This document shows positions 1 through 9,249 of a stretch of DNA of 33,045 bases, one piece after another (position 1 is the stretch's first letter; each line of letters starts with the position of its first letter). The notes below the pieces were generated by a model. It had not been told where the DNA came from. It did not search any database and saw only the letters and a list, made by a program, of their open reading frames with translations. This DNA comes from Chara braunii (lineage: Eukaryota > Streptophyta > Charophyceae > Charales > Characeae): NCBI GenBank assembly GCA_003427395.1, contig BFEA01000241.1, forward strand, positions 1,376,632-1,409,676. The letters are read 5' to 3'. The translations under genes and the position numbers were made by a program.

Positions 1-53
<53 letters not shown>
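1..53. repeat. (AG)n microsatellite
   Basis: A pure AG dinucleotide run reaches the window edge. The same run opens the second copy of the following repeat at 15120, so it belongs to the repeat unit rather than being an independent microsatellite. Confidence 0.95.
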
Positions 54-55
<2 letters not shown>

Positions 56-1262
56 CGGTGACCGGAGGTCGGCGTGCATCACACACACACACACACACAC
101 ACTCGCGCAGTTAATCAAAAAGGAAGGGAGACGGGAAGGACCGACACATTCATGCCCTTATGCACGCGGTCGACACTTAATACTTCCGCTCATCGGGCCC
201 AAAGGGCCGATGCACATACACACACACATACCCCTAAAACCTTCAATGAAACATAAAACATCCATGGGCTTTCCTACCCGGCATGCATAGTAGATCACCC
301 AATCTTTGGGGTCATGCACACATCACACGGGGACAAAGCAGCGATGGAAAAAAACTGGTCTTCAAAATACAGAATTATCTCAACTGGCCGCTCTAGGCCC
401 AATCCGCAATCCGTCAAACCCACCGACAACCATAGCTACAAGGCCCTGCCGCCGTCGGCGTCTGATCCCTGCCACCACTCAGTCCCTCCGACTACCTTAC
501 CCCAAGTCTACCGCTAACTCCGCCACCCCCCGTCACTCCGCCCACCACGTGGCACATCGAGGTTTTCTGGCGCCGCGGGCTTCGTGCATAGCTTGCGCAG
601 CTTGCAGCCGAGATCAAAGAGAGTGAGAGGAGGGGATTGCGAGGTTTTATAGCGCGAAAGGCGGCGAAGAGGCTGCACGAAGCGTGGGTTGTAGATGGTC
701 AGGACAGAAGAAGGGCAGACGGTCCAAGAGGGTCGAAGGAGGCAAATCGAATTCTGTGTGATTGGGGGGGTCGTCCAAGTGGGGTGCGCTTCCCGCGGCC
801 ACCACATTGCCCTAACCATCCCAATCAGACAACCAATCATTTGCAGGAAAAAGAGAAGGAGGGGATCAGACTTCGCTTAGAGGGAAGACTTAGAGACATG
901 CAGGAGGGAGATGCCTAGCAAGAAGGGAAGATGGCGTGGGGATGCAGGGCGGGGAAACAGGTTTACGTGGCGCAAAAAAAAATCAAAACCCACCGCGCGC
1001 CCAAAAATTGTTACTCATGCTATAGGCTGCTAAGTCCCAACCAATTTTTTTTTTTGAATTTCTTGGCGCGGCCGCTAACCGTCCACACAAGAACCGAATT
1101 GCATTTTCTACTCCGCCCCTCTTAAACAAAAGAAAAAGGAAAGAAAAGGGAAAATGAAGCACCGTATTTCCCCATTATCTTGAATGTGTACTTTGGGGTT
1201 CTACGTGGGATTTCCCCTTAGGGGTACGGGAAACCGTCGAGTACGGGTCCTAGCTTATCACA
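54..1262 (+). repeat. ~1.3 kb dispersed repeat, copy A
   Basis: This stretch aligns end to end with 15195-16394 in direct orientation at roughly 90 percent by eye, with small indels. For example, copy A has about 20 extra bases near 1016-1036 and a longer (CA)n at 80-104. Homology ends at the shared word CTTATCACA. No terminal inverted repeats, tRNA boxes or transposase are visible. ORFs of 106 codons occur at the same place in both copies (306-626 and 15428-15748), but the copy A ORF begins with TTG and most differences are amino-acid changing, so I do not call them genes. It could be a long LTR, a non-autonomous element or a segmental duplication. Confidence 0.8.
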
Positions 1263-1480
1263 TCTGTGATGCGAAGGGGGTTCTGGAAAAAATAGCAGTC
1301 CCTCGACTGTTGTATCATCCCTCTAAATTCCTGATCACCTTGATGATCCGGGCGGGCACTTCATTGTCAGCTGGCCCAGCTCATCACCTAGTTTTACTTC
1401 GATGCCTCTTGCATCACTAGGAATCTCCCCTCCTATTATAAATCTGATCCGGCGCCCTCTTCATCTTCAGCTGACCCGAG

Positions 1481-1481
1481 A

Positions 1482-1515
<34 letters not shown>
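1481..1515. repeat. (AT)n microsatellite
   Basis: An interrupted TA dinucleotide run of about 35 bases between copy A and the gene remnant downstream. Confidence 0.9.
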
Positions 1516-1519
<4 letters not shown>

Positions 1520-1652
1520 CACAACACATTTTGCCGACCTTTGTAATCAGAATTGAAAAGAAGCGGAAGATAGAGGGACGAAGAATAAGGGCATCAGAGG
1601 AAATGGTCGATCTCGGGATTAAGAGGGGGAGGAAGGGGAGAAAGGAAGGCCG

Positions 1653-2881
1653 TCAGTTCAGCCGGAGTCGTGGGCGCCTCCACTTCCACTTCGTTGAAGT
1701 GGTGTTGGACAAAGGAGGGATATCGAAAGCCCCAGGTACATGTGCCAGGACACGTCGCGTCAAATCCGCAACAGCCCGTACAACCCGTCGCCGCACCGTG
1801 CGATTCTCAGGACTTGTCATCACCAGATGGGTCTCAGTATACGGCCTTCGTTCCCTCTTGAGCATCGCAATGACGAGGAAATGGTACGTTACATTCGACC
1901 GTTGGCCGGCCTCGTAGATGAGTGTTCCTGCTAGTCTGGCCGCGACGCATCCTTCAAATGGCAGCTGCAGAAATGGCTCCCATGCAGGATCAGGACGCAG
2001 GGCCCCCTCAATCGCTTCAAGCCTGATGGTTGCAGGCTCCACCATGAACGTGACATCCATCGGATGGACCGTCCGGCTCGGAGGAACTGCTAAGGTTAAT
2101 GACTAGGGCATGCCTGGGTGGCTGGTGGAAGCGAAAAGGTCCTGCGAGGATGGGGGGCCTGGGTGCGTGATATGGTACCCCTCCCACTCCTCCTCCTCCT
2201 GCTGGTGTTGACGGGCCGACTCCATCGAGATTGAGGTTGGGAAGGAGAGGCGGTTGAGGTCTCGGTACCGGAGGGTTCCCGCGTATTCGAAATTTGCTTG
2301 TTCCCGCTCCTTCCCCCGACGCCCTCGACCCTCGATCGGTGTCCCCTTGCTCTCTGGAACGGGACCTGGCTTCCGCAACCGCCCGGCCTGGTCCACCTCT
2401 TCTTCGGGTCCCACTCGGCTTCCTTGCGCTTCTGGCGATGGCTGGCGATGTCTCGCAACGTCTCTTCTTGGGTGTCTTCCTGAGGGCCCTCTGGGCTACT
2501 AGCGTGGGGTAGGATGAGGGAGGCTGCAGCGAATTCCGATCGGCGATGCTCACCACCTTTTCCCACCTCTGCGCGATATAGTCTGGTATCACCGCCGCGT
2601 GGTAAGAACGCCGCGGAGCCGATGCTGTTCGCAGGCGGACTTGAAGATCTTCTTCTTCGCTTGCGATCACTTGTGCAATAGCCATCAACTCAATATGTAG
2701 AAGCCCCAACATTCCCGGCCTGCTCGTCCGGAGTCTCCCAGAACGGGTATGATGCCAATGTGCCCTCCTTCTCTGGCTTGGGTCGTGAGATAACGTAGTA
2801 CACTTGCAGGTTCTCAGCGATGTTGTGATCGTCGTACGACATGGCAAACCGGAACATGCCCAACACCACCGATCGATACAA
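1653..2881 (-). pseudogene. uncharacterised gene remnant in three frames
   Basis: Not recognised. Three minus-strand open stretches follow one another in different frames: 2881-2690 (begins MSYDDHNIAENLQVYYVI), 2847-2017 (277 codons) and 2060-1653 (136 codons). The first is polar and looks globular. The second holds a short segment containing AIAQVIASEEEDLQVR and then a long Arg/Ser/Gly/Pro-rich, probably disordered region. The third is again globular-looking (LPFEGCVAARLAGTLIYEAG). Introns or frameshifts would be needed to join them. The segment near 2640-2690 resembles the minus strand near 8590-8640 (TIARIFADKEG), linking this gene to the repeated gene-like unit at 7.6-9.9 kb. It could be an accessory ORF of a mobile element or a decayed host gene. 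Confidence 0.4.
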
Positions 2882-3700
2882 ACATGTTATTCGTTAAAAC
2901 AATACATTTTTGAGTGTACTATTTTGAAACGAATTCATCAGACATGTCTGCGAATTGCTAGTACACACTGTTGTAACACCATTTATGCATACAACGAGGA
3001 CACGGTTCACATTTTCTGAGTGGATGTCTTCGAGTTTGATGGACACATAGGAATCAGAAAAGCATGAAAAAATCCTCTTTTCTTTATATTTGAGTAGTCT
3101 ATTTTTCAAAGGCATCAGGTAAGTCTTCAATTTGCAGCTGACCCGTTGTTGCACAGGCTAACAACATGAGCATCACACCACCCAGCAGACAAATCTGCAA
3201 TACCCACGACTGGTCTATTGCAGCTCTTGTTCGATGAGATTGGGCACTACATCGGCCAACACATAAGCTCCTGAGCCTACCGCTCGCTTGCCTCTTCATA
3301 CACAGTTTCCATCCTTGCTGAGTTCATCCTCAAAACGCCTGCGCTACCTGCCAAAAAGTGTCGCCTCAGCAGAGTCTCCATATGACAGTCATGTAAGAAC
3401 CTGCAGCCCGTTCTTGACTGTCAACCACTGGGTATGACATAAAGTCACACTCAAATGGAAACAACAAGGACACCCTTAGCGACAAACACCAACACCCATA
3501 GAACCAAGACAAAACTCTTAATCTGTCCCTTCTTGTCATAATCTCATTGGTTAGTCATCCAACCAGTGCCCTCCGCAAAGCTGACGGTAGAGGAATGCCC
3601 CTGCGTAGTTATTTAGCGGGCTGACAGGTTCGTTAACGAATTTAGTCAGGCAGATTACTCCTCCGGCTAGGGACGACCGTGCACGCAGAGAGATAGGGAG
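2882..3700. other. no gene recognised
   Basis: AT-rich from 2882 to 3110, then unique-looking sequence. The only open stretch is a 66-codon minus-strand ORF (3099-3299) with a hydrophobic run, without homology I recognise. A splice-donor-like CAGGTAAGT lies at about 3116 on the plus strand. Confidence 0.5.
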
Positions 3701-4108
3701 GGGCTACTTCCTTCGATAGGATGAGCTCTGCACTGGCCAGCAGGTAAGTCTCCAACCCCGCAACGCACCTCACTCCCTGAATGTGCAATTTGAGAATGAT
3801 TCTTCAGGTTGAACACGGCCAGATGTAAGCACCCCTGCGCAGGGCTATGTGCTCGCCTCCAGTTGACCAGGTGAGTTCTCTCCCCCCGTCCCTCTCTCAC
3901 TCTTTCCCTTTATATTGCATTCCAACTAGACGTACGGTCACGTACCTAGCCAACGGAAATCATCGGAACGACGACCTCCATAACATAGCTTGTCGTGGAC
4001 TCGTGGAGGAATCAAACCCGCTTTATATGTAAAACGAGGATGAATCTTCCGCTAGAAGGCGGACAAATACATAATCCTCTTACCGCTCCCTTAGCGCACT
4101 ATGGTTAG

Positions 4109-4358
4109 GTAAGTGTCGCCCTTATACACAACCCCGGATCTCAATATTATTATTATTACTATTCTTTTCCCTCACCTCCTATCCCCATTGTTTGCTACCT
4201 TTCTTTAATACACCGGGTCTTCCGGCGTGATCGGGTTCACGGAAATCTTCCCTACCCCCATCGCGAGTCTCGTCTACAACGACCGTGCAACCTCTAGTTG
4301 TTATGCCGACCAACCCAACCACTCACTCCCTATTCTGACTTCATGGCTCGACTCGCAG
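4109..4358 (+). other. predicted intron (unit 1)
   Basis: A GTAAGT donor follows AG, and a pyrimidine-rich tract ends in CGACTCGCAG. It is 250 nt against 261 nt for the matching intron at 7972-8232. Conservation of both ends with a divergent middle in two inverted copies supports a real intron. Confidence 0.5.
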
Positions 4359-4386
4359 GGTCCGGGAATCCCAAAATTGAATCTTT

Positions 4387-4418
4387 GTTTGCCTGATTTC
4401 GTTAAAAATCGGGCGAAC
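4387..4418 (+). other. variable-arm hairpin, unit 1
   Basis: GTTTGCCTGATTT at 4387-4399 pairs with AAATCGGGCGAAC at 4406-4418 over 13 bp, two of them G-U, with a 6-nt loop. It lies about 30 bases after the acceptor and CCCAAAA box, the same place as the hairpins at 7913 and 7735. Confidence 0.7.
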
Positions 4419-4542
4419 TGTTCGTTCTTTTATTCCTCCATGTTCGCTCATTCGTCTCACCCCCGCGCACACTTTTCCTTACTGACCTCCTAAACCTCTA
4501 ACCCATAGCCAATTCTAACCCCACCATCACACTCGCCCGGGG

Positions 4543-4800
4543 TCAAAACCCCAACTTCGCTTCCTTCCTCACTCAAAACCATCGAGGGAGGAAGGAGGTA
4601 GACATTTTCCCTCTCGCCATACCCATCTATCGCTCCGCTTCGGCCATTCCACCCTGCGAATGCACCTCGATGCGAATCCGGGCCAGGTTCAACCCATTTC
4701 TCGCTCACCCCTATGCGTGACTCCAACGAGCTGCCTTCAACTGGTGTGGCTGCAACCTCCACCACGCTCTCCTCCCGAATACATCTTGGCGGCCGCTAGA
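4543..4800 (+). repeat. gene-like repeat unit, second partial copy with hairpin
   Basis: GTCAAAACCCCAACTTCG near 4541 matches the box preceding the hairpins at 7.7 and 7.9 kb. It is followed by TCCTTCCTC (4562-4570) pairing perfectly with GAGGAAGGA (4588-4596); the loop contains CCATCGAGG, similar to the loop of the 7.9-kb copy. The rest, to 4800, is unassigned. Confidence 0.5.
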
Positions 4801-5229
4801 CTCACTACTCATTCTTTTCGCCTCTGTCGTCTATAATTTCGACCGTTTCGTCAAGATCGGCGGCGCTCGGTAGCGGTCGTCCTTTCAATACTTCGACGAA
4901 GACTGCCCGACGGGTTCTGCCATCCTAAAGCGGATTGCGGAGGGGAGCCAGCCACTATCTGACTCGAATAGTCTTTCACCGCCTATTTCCCAAGTCCAAT
5001 GTTGTTTGACAGGTTGTCCCCACAGCCTCCTCCGCACGGCTTAGCCTATGTGGAGCCCACCGCCACCTCGGGTGCCCGGCGGCCAAGCACCCTCTTAAAC
5101 AGTTGGCCGCGGAACTAAGGGCTCGGCCGGTTGCAAGGCCTAAGCGTGGGCCTTGGCGGCTGCGCAGCTCCTCACCGTGCCCTAGGTCGTGACCTGCCTC
5201 CTCTGGTCCCGACGACACGCGCACTCAAG
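4801..5229. other. no gene recognised
   Basis: GC-rich sequence without a convincing ORF or repeat. The short ORFs on both strands overlap each other and show no motif. Confidence 0.4.
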
Positions 5230-5609
5230 CCTGTGCCCGCCTTTGAGGTTTCTTCCGGCTCGTGGACTAATCACCCGCCGGCTCGCATGCACGCTAATTT
5301 CTCCAGCCCAAACACCCCAAACACGCAAGAACCCGCAGGCCAACCAAAAGAGGCGAGTGCTCAAAGCCCTCGACCGTCGCGGCGACCTCCAAATCCAGCG
5401 TCGCGCCTGAGTCAAGGAGCACTGGAGCAAAATAATAATAATAAAAAAATAGTAAAAATATTCAGAGACTTTTAATTGTCAAAATATGACGTATGAGAAG
5501 AACGAAAACACTAGCACCGTTCTGACTCCGCCGACAACAAAGCCAAAGGGGATAACCTCGCCGGACCCTCAATCCGGCGATTCATTCGTGCCGCTTCCAC
5601 GCTGTCCCC

Positions 5610-5674
5610 GCTTGGTCTCGATCCCTGAATCTCTCTGATAAAAGTCTAACGTTGTAACCAATAGTGCTAGGCCC
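5610..5674 (-). tRNA. tRNA-Lys-like pseudogene or SINE head
   Basis: On the minus strand, TAGCACTATTGG (5669-5658) matches a Pol III A box, GGATCGAGACC (5624-5614) matches a B box, and the spacing of about 34 nt is that of a tRNA. Between them lies an anticodon-loop-like CTTTTAT as in tRNA-Lys(UUU). The anticodon stem pairs poorly and I cannot complete an acceptor stem, so this is a degenerate tRNA or a tRNA-derived SINE head rather than a working gene. Confidence 0.4.
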
Positions 5675-5932
5675 AAGACTACTTCTATCTTTGACGGACG
5701 CCGATATAAAACGATACTGCGCATCGGACCTACCAAAACAATTTCAGAATCACATTGTTATCGACGTCGTCCTCCGCACGTATGCATAAGTCATTGGTAG
5801 GCGCATCAATCAACGAGACATAATCTTTTTAATCCTAGTTTCAATCAAAGATAAAAATCTGGCCGACGATCAACGCCGGTTTCCACAATCATAAAAAAAC
5901 GCGACTTTTAAACCAAACCTATTGTCTGTCAC

Positions 5933-6058
5933 TTGCAAAAACCAGGGCGGATACCCTTGTAAGGGTATTCACACCGACAGCGGCCTTGGCGTCTGTGAGT
6001 AGGGGTCGCGGTGTTGTACCAAATACCCTTACAAGGGTATTTGGCGTGCTTTTTGCAA
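5933..6058. repeat. double palindrome inside a larger inverted repeat
   Basis: TTGCAAAAA (5933-5941) and TTTTTGCAA (6050-6058) bracket two palindromes with the same core: ATACCCTTGTAAGGGTAT at 5951-5968, and a perfect 22-mer at 6021-6042 whose 10-base arms are AAATACCCTT. The two ~50-base halves are also inverted copies of each other, so the structure is a palindrome of palindromes. Confidence 0.8.
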
Positions 6059-6666
6059 ACCACGTCGGTGCGGCCTCGTTCGAAGCTGACGGTGCGCTCG
6101 AGGGTGAGAGTTGAAGTCCTTGCTCGGGTGAGTGGTGCGTGCAGTGTGTCAACGGCGGGGTGCAACCACGCCGGGCCTAGGTGTGTGCGGTATTGCCAGC
6201 CAGCAGGATGCACGGCCTCTCGTCCCCTTACTTTTTTGTGTGTCCCTTGCGTTTGCTTTTTATTTTATTATTATTATTATTTTATTTTTTTTACTGAAGC
6301 TTTTGACTCAGTGACCGATTTCGAGGCCAACGTCGGGACTAACGGGCCTGACTCAAGTGTTATATCGCCAGACCCGGGTGGCGGTCACGGCAGTCGAGGA
6401 CCTTGAGCGCACGCCCTTTCGGCAGGTCCACTCAGGTTCCGGCGTGCTTTGGATGCTGATAAAATTTCTCAATCCGCCCGTCTTGAAACGCGGACCAGGG
6501 AGTTCGACGTGCATGCGAGCCGGTGGGTAATTAGCCCACGAGGCGGAAAGAAACCTGGGTGGCGGGGGTCGCTGCGGGCACACCGTCCGCCAACCACAAT
6601 TTGTTGAGAGAGGGTTGAGTGTGAGTATACCCGCCAGGGCCCGCAAGGTGGTGAACTATGCCTAGG

Positions 6667-6895
6667 CGGGGCCAAGGGGCACCGATAAAAGGTTGCCGCA
6701 GTGCTGGCTGCGCGGCCCAAGCTGTCCCAACAGCAGGCCACTTCGGCCTGCAAAGTTCTCAATCAAAGATCTACAGCGGGGCCAGGGGCCACCGGTGGGA
6801 GGTTGCCGCAGTTTTGGCCGTGCAGCAGGCTATCCCAGCAGCAGGTGAGATGGAACCCACCCCCACGTCGGCCTTCAAGGTTCTCATTTGAAGAT
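6667..6895. repeat. two diverged ~110-bp tandem units
   Basis: Unit one (about 6667-6778) and unit two (about 6778-6895) share GGGGCCA, GGTTGCCGCAG, TCCCARCAGCAGG, CGGCCT and AAGGTTCTCA in the same order. No coding potential was seen. Confidence 0.6.
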
Positions 6896-6932
6896 TTGCT
6901 ACTATCGCTAAGATCTTCACCACGACTCGCGG

Positions 6933-7345
6933 GGTGGTGGAAGCCTGGGCAGTCATGGCCAGGGGATACACCACCTGTTAGCCTCAGCCTGCTGTGAAAA
7001 GTGAGAGGGTTGGGTGTGAGTAGGCTTGTGGGAACTGCTCCCGGCGGGCCTACTAGTTCAGTGGTAACCCCCATGAACTGTTGAACAGGCATGTGGGACC
7101 AGAACCTGCGGGTCTAGCTCCGGTGGCCTACACCTACAAACTGTTCAAAAACAGACCCGAGTAGGAGCAAGAGTAGGGGAGTAAGAGGTGGTGGAATAGG
7201 CCTGGGCAGCCGTGGTCAGGGGATACACCACCTATTAACCGCGGCCTGCTGCGAAAACTGAGAGGTTTGGGTGTGAGCAGGCCTGTGGGACCAGCACCTG
7301 CCGGCCTACACCTACAAACTGTTGAAAAACAGACCCGAGTTCGAA
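6933..7345 (+). repeat. 256-bp period tandem repeat of a tRNA-related SINE
   Basis: GGTGGTGGAA...GGGGATACACCACCT...GGGTGTGAG at 6933-7035 recurs at 7189-7290, and the block CCTACACCTACAAACTGTT recurs at 7127 and 7306. The first unit carries an A-box-like TAGTTCAGTGG (7054-7064); the second carries a B-box-like AGTTCGAAGCC (7338-7348). A related single unit at 20079-20260 has both boxes at tRNA-like spacing. A tRNA-derived SINE duplicated in tandem is the best reading. Confidence 0.55.
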
Positions 7346-7448
7346 GCCCAGCAGGAGCAGGGGAGTAAAATAAAATAAAAGCTGTTGTTCTGAGTTACCT
7401 GGGGCTGGCCAGGGTTGCAGTGCTGCCTCAAGGCTGTTGCCCTTCACA

Positions 7449-7545
7449 GTCCTTCGGGACATCAGTTAAGATTGGAGGGATACAAAGGAGATTAGCATGG
7501 CCCCTGAGCAACGATAACCTGTACAACCAGGGGAAGAATGTATAA
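7449..7545 (+). ncRNA. U6 snRNA-like pseudogene
   Basis: GTCCTTCGGGACATC starts like the U6 5' stem-loop. GATACAAAGGAGATTAGC corresponds to the ACAGAGA region with two changes, and GATTAGCATGGCCCCTG is the invariant AGC-triad segment. GAGCAACGATAACC then mirrors the U6 internal stem-loop. The 3' part is diverged and no terminal T-run follows. No TATA box or upstream element is visible; the tandem SINE repeat lies directly 5', joined by about 70 bases (CTGAGTTACCTGGGGC...) that recur after the SINE at 20.2 kb. This looks like a retroposed or template-switched U6 copy, probably not functional. Confidence 0.75.
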
Positions 7546-7734
7546 ACGGGAGGAGGTCCCACCGCCTTGGATATTTTGTTTATTTCTTTCTGGCTTCTTC
7601 AAAGGCCGATGGGGGAGACCGGCGGTAGAGACAGCGCTGGAGGAAAGAAGCATTTTGGGTTGATGACAACACGAAGAAGAAGAAGACAGCCAAGAAAAAC
7701 GAGAGTGGCTATGGCTGGAGCAGAAAGCATATAC

Positions 7735-7764
7735 CCCGCCCGTTCCTTGATGGAAATGGGCGGG
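7735..7764 (-). other. variable-arm hairpin, third copy
   Basis: CCCGCCC (7735-7741) pairs with GGGCGGG (7758-7764), and TTCC (7743-7746) with GGAA (7752-7755). The minus-strand sequence just upstream is the GCCCCAAAAACCCTAGTT box that precedes the hairpin at 7913-7942. The arm sequence is unrelated to the other copies. Confidence 0.65.
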
Positions 7765-7912
7765 TGAGAAGGCTCAACTAGGGTTTTTGGGGCGTGCAAA
7801 TGTGATAGCGGAGTTAGATTTTGCAGTAGGTTAGTGAGTTAGCCGATACATGACGGTGGAGCTGCGCGGAAGTGACGAGAGGGAGGTTATGGCTGCACGA
7901 GAAAACAGAGCT

Positions 7913-7942
7913 CTCGCTCGATTCTCGATGAAATCGAGCGAG
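7913..7942 (-). other. variable-arm hairpin, unit 2
   Basis: CTCGCTCGATT (7913-7923) pairs perfectly with AATCGAGCGAG (7932-7942) over 11 bp around an 8-nt loop. It sits about 30 bases 3' of the acceptor on the minus strand, as in unit 1. Confidence 0.75.
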
Positions 7943-7971
7943 GGAGGAGACTGAACTGGGGTTTTGGGGCA

Positions 7972-8232
7972 CTGCGAGTCGAGTGACAGTGTCAAAATTA
8001 GTGGTGAGGTGTTAGTCTGGGCAGTATAGGTATTGGGGCTGCGCACCAGGACGAAGCTTTTCGAACGAGGAAGGTAAGTTGAGGTGCATGTTGGAGAAGA
8101 CAAGCAGGAGAGATGAGAAAAAAAGAAAAAGAAAAAAAAAAAGAGTCCGAGAGAAGATTGGAGTAGGGGAGAAGAAGAGGAGGAAAACAATAAGGGCAGG
8201 GCAAGGCAAAGGGGTACCGGGGGCGGACTTAC
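7972..8232 (-). other. predicted intron (unit 2)
   Basis: Donor CAG|GTAAGTCC at 8232, a long C/T-rich tract (8000-8220 on the minus strand) and acceptor TCGACTCGCAG ending at 7972. It is 261 nt, and both ends match the 4109-4358 intron. Confidence 0.5.
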
Positions 8233-8754
8233 CTGGGACTGATGACTCTGTCCGTTATTTGAATGTATCTTCCCATATCCTAGCGGAAGATTCATTCTCA
8301 ATTTCTGTGCATTTGGAGAATAGTGGAGCAAACCACATCCAAGTGTCAGACAGTAGTCATCGCCGATGCTGGGTCGTGGTGGCCGTCTTCTTTGTCGGGA
8401 TCACCTTCCCCAGCTCAACAAGCACCATCATCCTCTGGGCAGTCTCGGCCATCTCTATGGTCTTCTTCGCGCCCTTCCTGTCAGGGAGCCAACTCACTTA
8501 CGCCACGCCGTTCCCACTCAGGGTCGTCGTCTTCGAATTTGTGGTCCTCCCTCCCTCTTGGATGTCGCTCCTATTTCTGATCTGGACCTTCTTTATCCGC
8601 AAAGATTCGTGCAATAGTTTATAGCAGGGATGAGAATTAATCCGGGCAACGTGTGAGGTCAGGTGCATCAGAGTATGGGGAGCTCAGGTAGAAGGGAGAT
8701 GGCCGGAAGAAGGGGAAGAGGGCTGAGAGTAGGAGGGGATGAGAATGAACAGGG

Positions 8755-8988
8755 CTAGCGAAGGAGACGAGGGACATATACCTGCCCATGCAGCTGCTCG
8801 TGGTCGCCCTCAATAAGTACAAGGATTGGTCTTACGCACCAAGCAGGGGGATCTGGTGACGAATCTTCCCATATTTTGGCGGAAGATGCATTTTCATTTT
8901 GCACATCTGATGAAGCAGCATGCCAAGACCCGTAATCATAATCGGGATCATGGACATCTGCCCCGTCGATTGCTGCGTCTCGCCCCAA
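8755..8988 (-). pseudogene. fragment with the recurrent DVQNENxSSA motif
   Basis: A 78-codon minus-strand open stretch contains DYDYGSWHAASSDVQNENAS. Its DNA shares the recurring block GATGTGCAAAATGARAATG with 3.8, 4.0, 8.3, 9.3 and 18.1 kb. Product unknown. A 2-4-fold tandem duplication of a minus-strand gene in 7.6-9.9 kb would explain the parallel copies; 9111-9222 and 9702-9857 also align with each other. Confidence 0.4.
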
Positions 8989-9249
8989 GCCGCTGAACCG
9001 TCATTAAATTATTCATCATTACTAATGACCCTGCTGCCTATCCCAACTCTGATTTTTTCTTTCTGCTGGTCGTTGCCCATCCCGTTAGTGGTTCTCGTCC
9101 TTTCGAATTGAGAGAATCTAGCCAGGAAGACGGAACAGGTGTGCAGGCAGAGAGAGAACTCATTTCGACGAACTAGCGATGTGGGATAGGCCGAAAGTAG
9201 AGCTGCTGTGCCAAATTGAGCACTAAACCAGCGAGGGTGTGGGATGGAC

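Larger units (their letters stand above)
3701..4480 (+). other. gene-like repeat unit 1 with predicted intron
   Basis: The plus strand carries the word GAATGTGCAATTTGAGAATG near 3779 and GATGAATCTTCCGCTAG near 4039, both variants of an exon motif that recurs at 8.3, 8.9, 9.3 and 18.1 kb. The second is followed by a donor (AG|GTAAGT at 4109), about 250 bases, and an acceptor (CTCGACTCGCAG ending at 4358). The same order of motif, donor, acceptor and following CCCAAAA box occurs on the minus strand at 8320-7900. Further donor-like CAGGTAAGT and CAGGTGAGT words lie at about 3741 and 3868. No long ORF survives, so this is a decayed gene copy or a non-autonomous element carrying an intron. Confidence 0.45.
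5230..6580. mobile_element. fold-back element with ~230-310 bp inverted arms
   Basis: The left arm (about 5230-5460) reads on the minus strand like the right arm (about 6262-6580). Shared blocks, outermost first, are GGAAGAAACC, GTGCATGCGAGCCGG followed by a similar 20-base block ending CCACGAG, a CCTCGACYGYCG block, CTGAGTCAA, and an inner AT-rich (TAA)n/(TTA)n block. Arms are imperfect, with indels, and enclose about 800 bp. The interior has no transposase-like ORF; it holds the tRNA-like sequence at 5610-5674 and the nested palindromes at 5933-6058. A MITE or fold-back transposon is the simplest reading. Confidence 0.6.
7600..8640 (-). other. gene-like repeat unit 2 with predicted intron
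   Basis: Read on the minus strand: an exon segment near 8640-8590 (encodes TIARIFADKEG, like the gene remnant at 2.6 kb), an acidic segment near 8560-8360, the recurrent motif with GAATGAATCTTCCGCTAGG near 8300, a donor CAG|GTAAGTCC at 8232, a 261-nt intron, an acceptor CTCGACTCGCAG at 7972, a CCCCAAAACCCCAG box, and the hairpin at 7942-7913. Order and spacing match unit 1 on the plus strand. In-frame stops in the acidic segment suggest decay or further introns. A third CCCCAAAAACCC box plus hairpin follows at about 7790-7735. Confidence 0.45.

Noticed and set aside
306-626. 106-codon ORF conserved in length in both ~1.3-kb repeat copies (also 15428-15748)
   Set aside because: The copy A start is TTG, about 23 of 106 residues differ, and most differences are non-conservative. 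This is no sign of purifying selection; equal length follows from overall DNA similarity.
8079-8624. 181-codon plus-strand ORF with hydrophobic runs
   Set aside because: It overlaps the predicted intron and acidic segment of the minus-strand unit; the hydrophobicity is the antisense image of an acidic sequence.
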